Shown piece by piece: positions 1 to 8,402 of a DNA stretch of 64,000 nt. Source of the DNA: Pseudomonas sp. RIT288 (GTDB taxonomy: Bacteria; Pseudomonadota; Gammaproteobacteria; Pseudomonadales; Pseudomonadaceae); contig NZ_JFYN01000042.1 of NCBI RefSeq assembly GCF_000631985.1, positions 1-64,000 of the forward strand, given 5' to 3'. Both the position numbers and the translations under genes were made by a program. Numbering within the stretch: position 1 is the first letter of the stretch; each line of letters opens with the position of its first letter. The notes below the pieces were generated by a model. The model was not told where the DNA came from. It was given only the letters and a program-made list of their open reading frames with translations, and searched no databases.

Positions 1-371
1 GCAGGCCAGCTCCCACAGGGGTTGAGTACTCCTTCCAGAAACAGGTCGGCTGTCAGGCCGCCATCGCTGGCAGGCCAGCTCCCACAGGGGTTGAGTATTC
101 CTGCCAAAAACAGGTCGGCTGTCAGGCCGCCATCGCCAGCAGGCCAGCTCCCACAGGGGTTGAGTACTCCTTCCAGAAACAGGTCGGCTGTCAGGTCGCC
201 ATCGCTGGCAGGCCAGCTCCCACAGGGGTTGAGTACTCCTGCCAGAAACAGGTCGGCTGTCAGGCCGCCGTCGATGGCAAGCCAGCCCTCACAGGGGTTG
301 AGTACTCCTGCCAGAAACAGGTCGGCTGTCAGGCCGCCGTCGCCAGCAGGCTGGCTCCTACAATTTAGAAA
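1..371. repeat. 69-bp tandem repeat array, about 5.3 copies
   Basis: The same 69-bp unit starts at 1, 70, 139, 208, 277 and, as a partial copy, 346, with only a few substitutions. Each unit carries a core reading ggccagctcccacagggg and a second block reading aacaggtcggctgtcagg. The period is a multiple of three, so one plus-strand frame stays open from 22 to 438 and would encode a 23-residue repeat. No convincing ribosome binding site or known domain supports a protein, so I treat this as amplified intergenic repeat DNA. The array may continue upstream of the window. Confidence 0.9.
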
Positions 372-463
372 GCGTGCACCCCATGCGGCGAAGCCGCCCC
401 ACTCAATGGCCGAGTGTCAGCTCGCCGAAAGCTCTTGATCTGAGGGCCCGTCGGCAGGCTGAG

Positions 464-680
464 TGGAGGGATTTATCCGGGGGTGGGAGCGCAGCGACCG
501 TTTGGCGCAGCCAAACACAGCGAGAGGAGGTGCAGCGAAGCAAACCGTAGGCGCTGCTCCCCGGATGAATCCCGGAGCGAAGGAACCCGAGCCCAGGCGA
601 GGGCCGAACGTCAGGGTAAAGCCCTTTTGGTTACTTTTGAGGCGTTTGTCAAAAGTGACCCGCCGTAAGGGCGGAACCGT
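464..680. repeat. Dispersed Pseudomonas intergenic element
   Basis: This stretch has the look of a long repetitive element found between genes in many fluorescent pseudomonads: a block around ggtgggagcgcagcgacc, an aggaggtgcagcgaagcaaa block, and an end around aagtgacccgccgtaaggg. Overlapping open frames occur on both strands, which is typical of a structured non-coding repeat. I see no domain in any of them. The identification rests on recollection of similar sequences and needs a genome-wide search. Confidence 0.5.
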
Positions 681-743
681 AATCAGCAACCCCCGCAGCA
701 ACGGATATACACCCAAAACAAACCAAACCCCAAACCCCAAACC

Positions 744-1001
744 CTAAGCCAAATCCGGATCCCGAGCAGCCCGCAAAGAGTTGCTCTCCAACTCATACCG
801 CAACTCATCAATCAACGCCGCCACAGCCTCCGGCGTCCGCAACGCATTGAGCTTCAACCCGCTGATCACCAAATCCACCTGCCCCGAATCCGGGTGATAC
901 AACTTCACCGTCAGCGAATGCTCCCCATCCACTGAACACTCGCACGCCAATGGCGAAAAACTCTGTTCGAGGCTGGCGCGCAACTGCGCAAGATTCATCA
1001 T
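744..1001 (-). CDS. DUF1652 domain protein
   Basis: Small protein of about 85 residues beginning MMNLAQLRASLEQSF and matching the Pseudomonas DUF1652 family in its ACEC segment, its GxxDLVISG-like middle and its LIDELRYELE helix. The family has no assigned function. I chose the ATG at 1001 because AAAGGA lies nine bases upstream; the next codon is also ATG. A longer frame to 1064 has no better start. It stands alone between the repeat region and a convergent-side regulator. Confidence 0.75.
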   Translation of the reverse strand: MMNLAQLRASLEQSFSPLACECSVDGEHSLTVKLYHPDSGQVDLVISGLKLNALRTPEAVAALIDELRYELESNSLRAARDPDLA

Positions 1002-1135
1002 GGAGCCTGTTCCTTTAGCTGTTTCGAAGGGAGACGATCCCAAGCCAACAGGCTCGTATCGCACCCCAACAGACTAAGAACTGCCCCCCCGCACCAGAAC
1101 CTGCATTTGCACCCTGCCGACTAGTACATTTGCAC

Positions 1136-2632
1136 CTACCGCTGGCCCTTCGCGCCGCGTTCTCCAGAAAACAGACCACGCTCGCGCGCCCAGACAATTG
1201 CCTCGCTGCGACTGTGCACATCGAGCTTGGAATACACCGTCGCCACATGATTGCGCACGGTGTTCGGCGCCAGCTTCAGGCGTGCGGCGATCTCCTTGTC
1301 GGCCAGCCCTTCGCAGATCAGCCCCAGCACATCGCGCTCACGCGCCGTGAGGTCAGTGAACGACACGCTCGGCAGTTGCGGCGAGTTGACCTTCTTCACG
1401 TTGGCCAGTTTTTCGATCAGCGTCCGACTGAACCACGACGCATCCTTCATCACCTCTTCAATCGCCGCCACCAACTCCAGCTCGGTGCGCTTGCGTTCGG
1501 TGATGTCCATCAGCACCAGCAGATAGCACGGCGTGTCCTGAATATTCACGGTGTCGGCGGACACCGCGCACTCCAACAGCTCTGCATCCTTCTTGCGCAC
1601 GCGGACGTCAACCCGATCAACCCGACCGTTTTTCGCCAGGGCCGTCAGCAGTCGGGCCCGCGCGCCATCGTCGTCAATGAAATTAAGCTGCGTCACGGTT
1701 TTGCCCACGACATCGTCGCTGGCATAAGCCAAGGTGTCGAGGAACGCCTGGTTGACATCAATCACCTGCTGGTCCTCGGCGCTGCAGATCAGAATCGGCA
1801 CCGGGGTCAGGCGGAACGCCTTGGCAAAGCGTTCTTCACTCTGACGCAGCGCGACTTCAGCCTTGTGGCGCAGCTCCATGTCGACAAAGGAAAACAGCAT
1901 GCAATCCTCATCATTGAGCACCAACGGTTGCCCGGCGACGATCACTTGCTTGCTGCCGCCATCGGGCAGACGCAGTTGAGCCTGCATCTGCGGAATGGTC
2001 GCCACATCGCGCAGGCGCTGGATCGCCAGATCCTTTTTTTCGGCCTGTTCGAAGATGTCGATTTCATAGGCCGAGGTGCCGATCACCTGCTCGCGGGTGT
2101 AACCGGTCATCTCCAGAAACCCCGGATTGACCTTGATGTAGCGCAAATCACTGAGGCGGCAGATCACCGCCGGCGCCGGGTTGGCATTGAAGGTCTTTTC
2201 GAAGCGCTGCTCGGCGTTGGCCCAATCGGTAACGTCGCTCATGATCAGCACCAGCGACTCCGGCTGCCCTTCGCGGTCAGTCAGGATCATGCTGCGCACG
2301 CTGTGCACCCAAACGTGCTCGGGATCGTTTACGGCAGATACTTCAATCAGCACGTCGTTGAACGCTTCACAGCGCGCCGCGCGGCTGATCGGGTAGTGTT
2401 CCGGGGGCACCGTATGATTGTTGCGATAGCGCAGGCTGAAGCGCTTGGCATACTCGTCGGCATTAGTGCCCAGCTCACCGATCCGGCTGACACCGTGCAT
2501 CGCCAGCGCCGCCTCGTTGGCCCAGAGAATGCTCTGATCGAGCTCCAGCAGAATCACCCCGTCGGACAGCCCGGCGATGATCTGCTGCAGCTGGCGACGG
2601 TTGGTTTCAGTGGTCAGGACTTCCTGGCTCAT
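1136..2632 (-). CDS. Triple-PAS LuxR-type transcriptional regulator
   Basis: A cytoplasmic regulator of 498 residues. Three PAS modules can be seen in order at about 15-115, 130-245 and 260-375 (IIAGLSDGVILLELD; FNANPAPAVICRLSDLRYIKVNPGF; FRLTPVPILICSAEDQQVIDVNQAF). A LuxR helix-turn-helix follows at about 425-490 (LTARERDVLGLICEGLADKE). There is no receiver, kinase or membrane segment, so ligand or redox sensing by PAS probably acts directly on DNA binding. The start at 2632 has GGAG seven bases upstream; the extra 22 residues of the longer frame look unrelated. Target genes are unknown. Confidence 0.85.
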   Translation of the reverse strand: MSQEVLTTETNRRQLQQIIAGLSDGVILLELDQSILWANEAALAMHGVSRIGELGTNADEYAKRFSLRYRNNHTVPPEHYPISRAARCEAFNDVLIEVSAVNDPEHVWVHSVRSMILTDREGQPESLVLIMSDVTDWANAEQRFEKTFNANPAPAVICRLSDLRYIKVNPGFLEMTGYTREQVIGTSAYEIDIFEQAEKKDLAIQRLRDVATIPQMQAQLRLPDGGSKQVIVAGQPLVLNDEDCMLFSFVDMELRHKAEVALRQSEERFAKAFRLTPVPILICSAEDQQVIDVNQAFLDTLAYASDDVVGKTVTQLNFIDDDGARARLLTALAKNGRVDRVDVRVRKKDAELLECAVSADTVNIQDTPCYLLVLMDITERKRTELELVAAIEEVMKDASWFSRTLIEKLANVKKVNSPQLPSVSFTDLTARERDVLGLICEGLADKEIAARLKLAPNTVRNHVATVYSKLDVHSRSEAIVWARERGLFSGERGAKGQR

Positions 2633-2721
2633 TGGATCTCCACAGGGAATGCGCGTGTGAAGATTACGACCGCAGGCGTTCGTGATCGTGCCGAACACTT
2701 CAACAGCACCTCAAATCCATT

Positions 2722-2810
2722 TGCAGGAGTGAGCCTGCTCGCGATAGCGGTCTGTCAGCCACATCACCTCTGACTGATACGCCGCTATCGCGAGCAGGCT
2801 CACTCCTACA
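2722..2810. repeat. REPIN, family A
   Basis: Two inverted copies of a REP unit reading ggagtgagcctgctcgcga flank a short unique loop, so the transcript can fold into a long hairpin. It fills the gap upstream of the PAS-LuxR gene. Confidence 0.85.
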
Positions 2811-2916
2811 GGGAACAACGGTGCATTCGCGGACTCGGGTTTTGTCGACTAAGGTTACTCCCTCATCGGATTGAGCCCCTGCCAGCTACACCGGGCTCTT
2901 GATCAAGGAGAGACTG

Positions 2917-3126
2917 ATGACGTCGCGCCGCAACATCGAACAGACTTATCGCACCTGGTCCAGCCCGATTCTGCTCGAGCTGAAAAAGCGCGAACACCAA
3001 ATGGCGCCGGTCGAGCGTCAGGCACTGGAGAATGTCCTGGTCGAACGACGGTTGCTGGATGTTGGCAACCCCAACGGCCCTGACCGACGCCAGGGCACTG
3101 CGAGTAAAAATCAACGCCCCGGTTGA
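2917..3126 (+). CDS. Small hypothetical protein
   Basis: Predicted 69-residue soluble, charged protein starting MTSRRNIEQTYRTWSSP, with a helical centre (LLELKKREHQMAPVERQALENVLVERRLLD). A clear AAGGAGA precedes the ATG by six bases, which favours a real gene. No family was recognised. It lies alone between two REPINs. The C-terminal fifteen residues are low-complexity and polar. Confidence 0.6.
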   Translation: MTSRRNIEQTYRTWSSPILLELKKREHQMAPVERQALENVLVERRLLDVGNPNGPDRRQGTASKNQRPG

Positions 3127-3156
3127 TCAAACCAGACGTTCCTACAGGTGAACACG

Positions 3157-3235
3157 AAAAGATCGCAGCCTGCGGCAGCTCCTACAAGTTGAACGCAATC
3201 CCACTGTAGGAGCTGCCGCAGGCTGCGATCTTTTG
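3157..3235. repeat. REPIN, family B
   Basis: Inverted copies of gatcgcagcctgcggcagct separated by about 20 bases. It sits directly after the stop-proximal side of two convergent genes and could act as a bidirectional mRNA-stabilising or terminating hairpin. Confidence 0.85.
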
Positions 3236-3239
3236 ATCT

Positions 3240-4523
3240 TCAAGCCGCGCGCCGCCCCGCTGCCACCATCGCCGAAGCCGCCAGCATCGCCCGCAACAAG
3301 ACCGCGCACCCGGCCGCCAGATCATCCGGCGCCGCGTTCTCGATTTCGTTGTGGCTGATCCCGCCTTCGCACGGCACGAAGATCATTCCCGCCGGGCCGA
3401 GTTCGGCGAGAAAGATCGCGTCGTGGCCGGCGCCGCTGACGATGTCCATGTGCGACAGGCCCAGGCCTTGCGCCGCGCCGCGTACCGCCTCGACGCAGCC
3501 CTTTTCGAAGTACAGCGGCGGAAAGTCGGCAGTCGGGGTCAGTTCATAGCTCAGGCCGTGTTCTTCGCAGGTGGCCTCGATGACCTGCTTCACCTCGACG
3601 ATCATCGAGTCCAGGCGCGCTGGTTGCAGATGGCGGAAGTCGAGGGTCATGCGCACTTCGCCGGGAATGACGTTGCGCGAGCCGGGATAGGCTTGCAGGC
3701 AACCGACGGTGCCGCAGGCGTGGGGTTGATGGCCGAGGGCGGCTCGGTTGACCGCACCGACGATCACCGAGGCGCCGACCAACGCGTCCTTGCGCAGGTG
3801 CATCGGCGTTGGCCCGGCGTGGGCTTCGACGCCGCGCAGTTTCAGGTCGAACCACTTCTGCCCGAGTGCGCCGAGCACCACGCCGATGGTTTTCTGTTCG
3901 TCTTCGAGGATCGGGCCTTGTTCGATGTGCGCTTCAAAATACGCACCGACCTTGTGCCCGCTGACTTTGCGTGACCCGGCGTAACCGATGGCATTCAGGG
4001 CTTCGCCAACGGTGACGCCTTCGGCATCGACCTTGGCCAGGGTTTCTTCGAGGGTGAATTTTTCCGCGAACACTCCGGAACCCATCATGCACGGGGCGAA
4101 GCGCGAACCTTCTTCGTTGGTCCAGACCACGACTTCCAGCGGCGCTTCGGTTTCCACGCCGAGGTCATTGAGGGTGCGCAGCACTTCGACTCCGGCAAGG
4201 ACGCCGAAGCAGCCGTCGAACTTGCCGCCGGTGGGCTGGGTGTCGATGTGGCTGCCAGTCATCACCGGCGGCAGATCCGGATTGCGCCCCGGGCGACGGG
4301 CGAAGATGTTGCCGACTTCATCCACCGTGACGCTGCACCCGGCGTCCTTGCACCACTGCACGAACAAGTCACGGGCCTGACGATCGAGGTCGGTCAAGGC
4401 CAGACGACAGACACCGCCCTTGACCGTGGCACCGAGCTTGGCCAGTTCCATGAGCGAGGCCCAGAGGCGGTCGCGGTTAATGTGCTGATGGGTGGATTGC
4501 AGAACGTCTACGGCTGCGTTCAT
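3240..4523 (-). CDS. Zn-dependent N-carbamoyl-beta-alanine / carbamoyl amino acid amidase
   Basis: M20-family amidase of 427 residues in the hydantoinase/carbamoylase group. Metal and active-site residues are visible: GSHIDTQPTGGKFDG (His and Asp ligands), NEEGSRF (catalytic and ligand Glu), AHIEQG and a late SHNE histidine. The ATG at 4523 has GAGGAG six bases upstream. It lies just downstream of an NCS1 permease on the same strand and opposite dihydropyrimidinase and PreTA. I infer that it performs the third step of reductive pyrimidine breakdown, releasing beta-alanine (or beta-aminoisobutyrate), CO2 and ammonia. An allantoate amidohydrolase role is less likely here. Confidence 0.88.
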   Translation of the reverse strand: MNAAVDVLQSTHQHINRDRLWASLMELAKLGATVKGGVCRLALTDLDRQARDLFVQWCKDAGCSVTVDEVGNIFARRPGRNPDLPPVMTGSHIDTQPTGGKFDGCFGVLAGVEVLRTLNDLGVETEAPLEVVVWTNEEGSRFAPCMMGSGVFAEKFTLEETLAKVDAEGVTVGEALNAIGYAGSRKVSGHKVGAYFEAHIEQGPILEDEQKTIGVVLGALGQKWFDLKLRGVEAHAGPTPMHLRKDALVGASVIVGAVNRAALGHQPHACGTVGCLQAYPGSRNVIPGEVRMTLDFRHLQPARLDSMIVEVKQVIEATCEEHGLSYELTPTADFPPLYFEKGCVEAVRGAAQGLGLSHMDIVSGAGHDAIFLAELGPAGMIFVPCEGGISHNEIENAAPDDLAAGCAVLLRAMLAASAMVAAGRRAA

Positions 4524-4590
4524 GTTGATCTCCTCAGGCAGTTTCTTATGAATTTATTCAGGTACATCTCTGGCGTTAGTCAGGCCATCT

Positions 4591-4653
4591 TCGCGAGCAG
4601 GCTCGCTCCCACATTTGGAGTGCGTTCCCCCGTGGGAGCGAGCCTGCTCGCGA
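4591..4653. repeat. REPIN, family A variant
   Basis: Short inverted pair, tcgcgagcaggctcgctccc and its complement, with about 22 bases between. It separates the permease and amidase genes, so it may set their relative mRNA levels. Confidence 0.85.
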
Positions 4654-4665
4654 ATGGGCCATCCC

Positions 4666-6150
4666 TCACACCGGTGATTTCACGACCGAAGGCTGCGCCC
4701 GCATCACGCACAACCCGTAATAAATCACCCCGCCCAGCGCCGAACCGGTGAACCAGCCGTAGCTGTAGAACCAGCTGAACGCATCGCTACCCAGCGACAG
4801 CAGGGTCAGCACCACCGGTACGCCAAACGCGGTAAATCCCGCCCAATTCCACGCCGGATACACGTCGTCGCGGTACAACCCGGCCAGGTCCAGTTGCTGT
4901 TTCTTGATCAGGAAATAGTCCACCACCATGATCCCGGCGATCGGCCCGAGCAGGCTCGAATAGCCCAGCAGCCAGTTGGAATACACGGTTTCCAGGCTGA
5001 CATCGGAGACGATCAGCCCGAGCTTTTTCAGCAGCTCGTGGGCCATCAGCGCCAGCCCGACGAAGCCGGTGAGTAACACCGCTTTGGTGCGATTGATCAC
5101 CTTGGGCGCAATGTTCTGGAAGTCGTTGGTCGGCGAGACGATGTTCGCTGCGGTGTTGGTCGAAAGCGTGGCGATGATGATCAGTGCCATGGCCACCGCC
5201 ACCCACACCGGACTCTGGATATGGCCGATCAGACTGACCGGATCCGACACGGTGACACCGACCAGCTTCACCGACGCGGCAGTCATCACCACCCCCAGCG
5301 AAGCGAACAGGAACATGGTCAGCGGGAGACCGAAAATCTGCCCGAGTATCTGGTCCTTCTGACTCTTGGCGTAACGGCTGAAGTCAGGAATGTTCAGTGA
5401 CAATGTGGCCCAGAAGCCGACCATCGCCGTCAGCCCGGCGGCGAAGTAACTGACCACGCTGGCGCCTTCAGGACGTTTGGGTGGAATCGCCAGCAACTCG
5501 GTCATCGACACATTGGGCATGGCCCACACCAGCAGGCCGATGCCGACCGCCACCAGCAACGGCGCGGACAGGGTTTCCAGCCATTTGATCGACTCGGCGC
5601 CGCGGATCACCACCCACAGGTTCAGCGCCCAGAAGATCATGAAGCCGATCACCTCCCCCGTGCCGCCGAGGGATTTCCAGCCCTCGAATACCGAGCCGAG
5701 AAACAGGTGAATCGCCAGCCCGCCGAACATGGTCTGGATGCCAAACCAGCCGCACGCCACCAGCGCACGAATCAGGCACGGCACGTTGGAGCCAAGCACG
5801 CCGAACGACGAACGCAGCAGCACCGGAAATGGAATGCCGTACTTGGTGCCGGGGAAAGCATTGAGGGTCAACGGGATCAGCACGATGACGTTGGCCAGCA
5901 GAATCGCCATCAGCGCTTCGCCGACGGTCAGGCCGAAATACGCGGTGAGCACGCCGCCGAGGGTGTAGGTCGGCACGCACACCGACATGCCGACCCACAG
6001 CGCGGTGATGTGCCATTTGTTCCAGGTTCGCTCGCGCACCTTGGTCGGTGCCATGTCGTGGTTGTAACGGGGACTGTCGAGGACGTCGCTGCCGGCGTCG
6101 AGCTCGAACAAGCCGTCGCGCTCGGTCACTTGCGATCTGTTCTGTTGCAT
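4666..6150 (-). CDS. NCS1-family nucleobase:cation symporter
   Basis: Integral inner-membrane permease of 494 residues with about twelve hydrophobic segments. The N-terminal PRYNHDMAPTKVRERTWNKW followed by VGMSVCVPTYTLGG is the NCS1 signature; NIPDFSRYAKSQ and NTAANIVSPTNDFQNIAP are further conserved stretches. The ATG at 6150 has GGAG five bases upstream; a longer frame to 6285 lacks a ribosome binding site. The context of pyrimidine-degrading enzymes suggests uptake of uracil, thymine or a dihydropyrimidine/hydantoin. The exact substrate cannot be read from sequence. Confidence 0.88.
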   Translation of the reverse strand: MQQNRSQVTERDGLFELDAGSDVLDSPRYNHDMAPTKVRERTWNKWHITALWVGMSVCVPTYTLGGVLTAYFGLTVGEALMAILLANVIVLIPLTLNAFPGTKYGIPFPVLLRSSFGVLGSNVPCLIRALVACGWFGIQTMFGGLAIHLFLGSVFEGWKSLGGTGEVIGFMIFWALNLWVVIRGAESIKWLETLSAPLLVAVGIGLLVWAMPNVSMTELLAIPPKRPEGASVVSYFAAGLTAMVGFWATLSLNIPDFSRYAKSQKDQILGQIFGLPLTMFLFASLGVVMTAASVKLVGVTVSDPVSLIGHIQSPVWVAVAMALIIIATLSTNTAANIVSPTNDFQNIAPKVINRTKAVLLTGFVGLALMAHELLKKLGLIVSDVSLETVYSNWLLGYSSLLGPIAGIMVVDYFLIKKQQLDLAGLYRDDVYPAWNWAGFTAFGVPVVLTLLSLGSDAFSWFYSYGWFTGSALGGVIYYGLCVMRAQPSVVKSPV

Positions 6151-6786
6151 GGCTGCTCCATGGTTATTCTGATTATTTTTGCTCATCGGGTGAGTGGGCG
6201 GACGCGCCGCACACCGGGCGATGGCCGGAGTACTTGCATGTGGACACGCACTTCGCGAACCGGCCTGGCTTGTCAGCGCCAGCACTCAATAAACGTGCCG
6301 ACTGTTGTGCCGAGTTTCCCGACCTGTCCGTATAGCGCCTTCAACTGTTTGATGTTTAAACGCTTTTATTCAAATTATTGAGGCATGTTGCTTACTTGTT
6401 TCATCTCTTGCGAAAAATACCAAGCCAAGTTACTCGAACAGCCAGGTTCAAAGTGGTGCACGGTTATTTTCAGCAAGGCGTCTGGACCGCGACTCTTTAG
6501 CGTTCAAGCAGCTGATTTGCCATGACAAATCTCGCTCAATTCTGGTTCCTGTCAAGTGCGTCAAAATGGTGAAAGCCCTCACCATTTTGGTGATTTATAA
6601 TTTTAATCTTTATATTTCAATACGTTATGTACGTTATAAGCTTATAAAAAATAATCTTGCTCATTCGATTAACACCAGCTAGTTTTTATTCCTGACAGCG
6701 CTGGCAGGAATATATCTTCCAGCATCGACGTTTTTATAAAACATATAGAACCGGTATAAGCCGGTCATGCCTGCGAGGAAGCCGCA
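6151..6786. other. Divergent intergenic region of the pyrimidine island
   Basis: About 635 bases between the divergent permease and dihydropyrimidinase genes. The part from about 6340 to 6780 is markedly AT-rich, unlike the rest of the window, and should hold both promoters. Apart from one hairpin or operator (listed separately) I see no gene or known riboswitch. The small open frames on the permease-proximal side look like antisense shadows. Confidence 0.6.
6562..6589. promoter_or_regulatory. Perfect inverted repeat, operator candidate
   Basis: Eleven-base arms (caaaatggtga and its exact complement) separated by six bases. It lies about 200 bases upstream of dihydropyrimidinase and 410 upstream of the permease. 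It could bind the TetR/RutR-like protein encoded at 11171-11791 or another regulator. There is no T-run, so a terminator is unlikely. Confidence 0.5.
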
Positions 6787-8226
6787 ATGTCTCTGTTGAT
6801 CCGTGGCGCCACTGTTGTTACCCATGATGAAAGTTATTGCGCAGACGTCTATTGCGCCGACGGCGTGATCAAAGCCGTTGGTCAGAACCTGGATGTTCCC
6901 GCCGGTGCCGAAGTGCTCGACGGCACCGGCCAATACCTGATGCCCGGCGGCATCGATCCACACACCCACATGCAATTGCCTTTCATGGGTACCGTGGCCA
7001 GTGAAGACTTCTACAGCGGCACTGCCGCAGGTCTGGCTGGGGGTACCACGTCGATCATCGACTTCGTGATTCCCAATCCGCAGCAGTCGTTGATGGAAGC
7101 GTTTCATCAGTGGCGCGGCTGGGCCGAGAAGTCGGCATCGGACTATGGCTTCCACGTCGCGATCACCTGGTGGAGCGAGCAGGTGCGCGAGGAAATGGCT
7201 GAGCTGGTCAGCCACCACGGCATCAACAGCTTCAAGCATTTCATGGCCTACAAGAACGCGATCATGGCCGCCGACGACACGCTGGTGGCGAGTTTCGAAC
7301 GCTGCCTGGAACTCGGCGCCGTGCCGACCGTGCACGCGGAAAACGGTGAGCTGGTCTATCACCTGCAACGCAAGTTGATGGCCCAGGGCATCACCGGGCC
7401 GGAAGCGCATCCGCTGTCGCGGCCCTCGCAGGTGGAAGGCGAAGCGGCGAGCCGGGCGATCCGTATTGCCGAGACCATCGGCACGCCGTTGTACCTGGTG
7501 CATGTCTCGACCAAGGAAGCGCTGGACGAAATCACTTACGCGCGCAGCAAGGGCCAACCGGTGTACGGCGAAGTGCTCGCCGGGCATTTGCTGCTCGACG
7601 ACAGCGTCTACCAGCACCCGGACTGGCAGACCGCCGCCGGTTACGTGATGAGCCCGCCGTTCCGCCCGCGCGGCCATCAGGAAGCCCTGTGGCGCGGCCT
7701 GCAAAGCGGCAATCTGCACACCACCGCCACTGACCACTGCTGCTTCTGCGCCGAGCAAAAAGCCGCCGGGCGCGATGACTTCAGCAAGATCCCCAACGGC
7801 ACCGCCGGCATTGAAGACCGCATGGCGGTGCTGTGGGATGAAGGGGTCAACAGCGGACGTTTGTCGATGCAGGACTTCGTTGCCCTCACCTCAACCAACA
7901 CTGCGAAAATCTTCAACCTTTATCCGCGCAAAGGCGCGATCCGCGTCGGCGCCGATGCCGACCTGGTGCTGTGGGATCCGCAAGGCACCCGCACCATTTC
8001 CGCCAAGACCCACCATCAACAGGTGGACTTCAACATCTTCGAAGGCAAGACCGTGCGCGGCGTGCCGAGCCATACCGTCAGCCAGGGCAAAGTGGTCTGG
8101 GCCGACGGCGACCTGCGCGCCGAGCGCGGTGCCGGACGGTACATCGAACGGCCGGCGTATCCGGCGGTGTTTGATTTGCTGAGCAAGCGGGCTGAGTTGC
8201 ACAAGCCAACAGCGGTGAAACGCTGA
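6787..8226 (+). CDS. hydA: Dihydropyrimidinase / D-hydantoinase
   Basis: Cytoplasmic amidohydrolase of 479 residues that opens the dihydrouracil ring to N-carbamoyl-beta-alanine. The binuclear zinc site matches D-hydantoinases residue for residue: H59 and H61 (DPHTHMQL), carbamylated K150 (NSFKHFMAYK), H183 (VHAENG), the later histidine in LVHVSTKEA and an aspartate in TATDHC. GAGGAAG precedes the ATG by six bases. It is divergent from the permease and about 180 bases ahead of preT-preA, with a REPIN in that gap. Family length is normal. Confidence 0.95.
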   Translation: MSLLIRGATVVTHDESYCADVYCADGVIKAVGQNLDVPAGAEVLDGTGQYLMPGGIDPHTHMQLPFMGTVASEDFYSGTAAGLAGGTTSIIDFVIPNPQQSLMEAFHQWRGWAEKSASDYGFHVAITWWSEQVREEMAELVSHHGINSFKHFMAYKNAIMAADDTLVASFERCLELGAVPTVHAENGELVYHLQRKLMAQGITGPEAHPLSRPSQVEGEAASRAIRIAETIGTPLYLVHVSTKEALDEITYARSKGQPVYGEVLAGHLLLDDSVYQHPDWQTAAGYVMSPPFRPRGHQEALWRGLQSGNLHTTATDHCCFCAEQKAAGRDDFSKIPNGTAGIEDRMAVLWDEGVNSGRLSMQDFVALTSTNTAKIFNLYPRKGAIRVGADADLVLWDPQGTRTISAKTHHQQVDFNIFEGKTVRGVPSHTVSQGKVVWADGDLRAERGAGRYIERPAYPAVFDLLSKRAELHKPTAVKR

Positions 8227-8281
8227 ATTCCAGGCCTTCGGCCTTCGCGAGCAGGCTCGCACACATTTGAAATGCATTCCC

Positions 8282-8366
8282 CTGCAGGAGCTGCCGAAGG
8301 CTGCGATCTTTTGATCCTGGTGTTAAAGATCAAGATCAAAGATCGCAGCCTTCGGCAGCTCCTACA
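8282..8366. repeat. REPIN, family B
   Basis: Inverted copies of a unit ending in gatcgcagccttcggcagct flank a 26-base centre. A lone half of a family A REP lies just before it near 8247-8270. It separates hydA from preT inside an otherwise co-directional cluster. Confidence 0.8.
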
Positions 8367-8402
8367 CGGGGATTTGGCCAATGCCCGATAGAGGCAGTTA
8401 CC

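Noticed and set aside
22..438. 138-residue open frame across the 69-bp repeat
   Set aside because: The frame is open only because the period is divisible by three; there is no ribosome binding site or domain, and the unit looks like intergenic repeat DNA.
417..747. Overlapping frames on both strands in the dispersed element
   Set aside because: Open on both strands, low-complexity, no domain and no good start; best explained as non-coding repeat.
1130..2773. 547-residue plus-strand frame opposite the PAS-LuxR gene
   Set aside because: Histidine- and arginine-rich antisense shadow of a gene with clear domains, typical of high-GC DNA.
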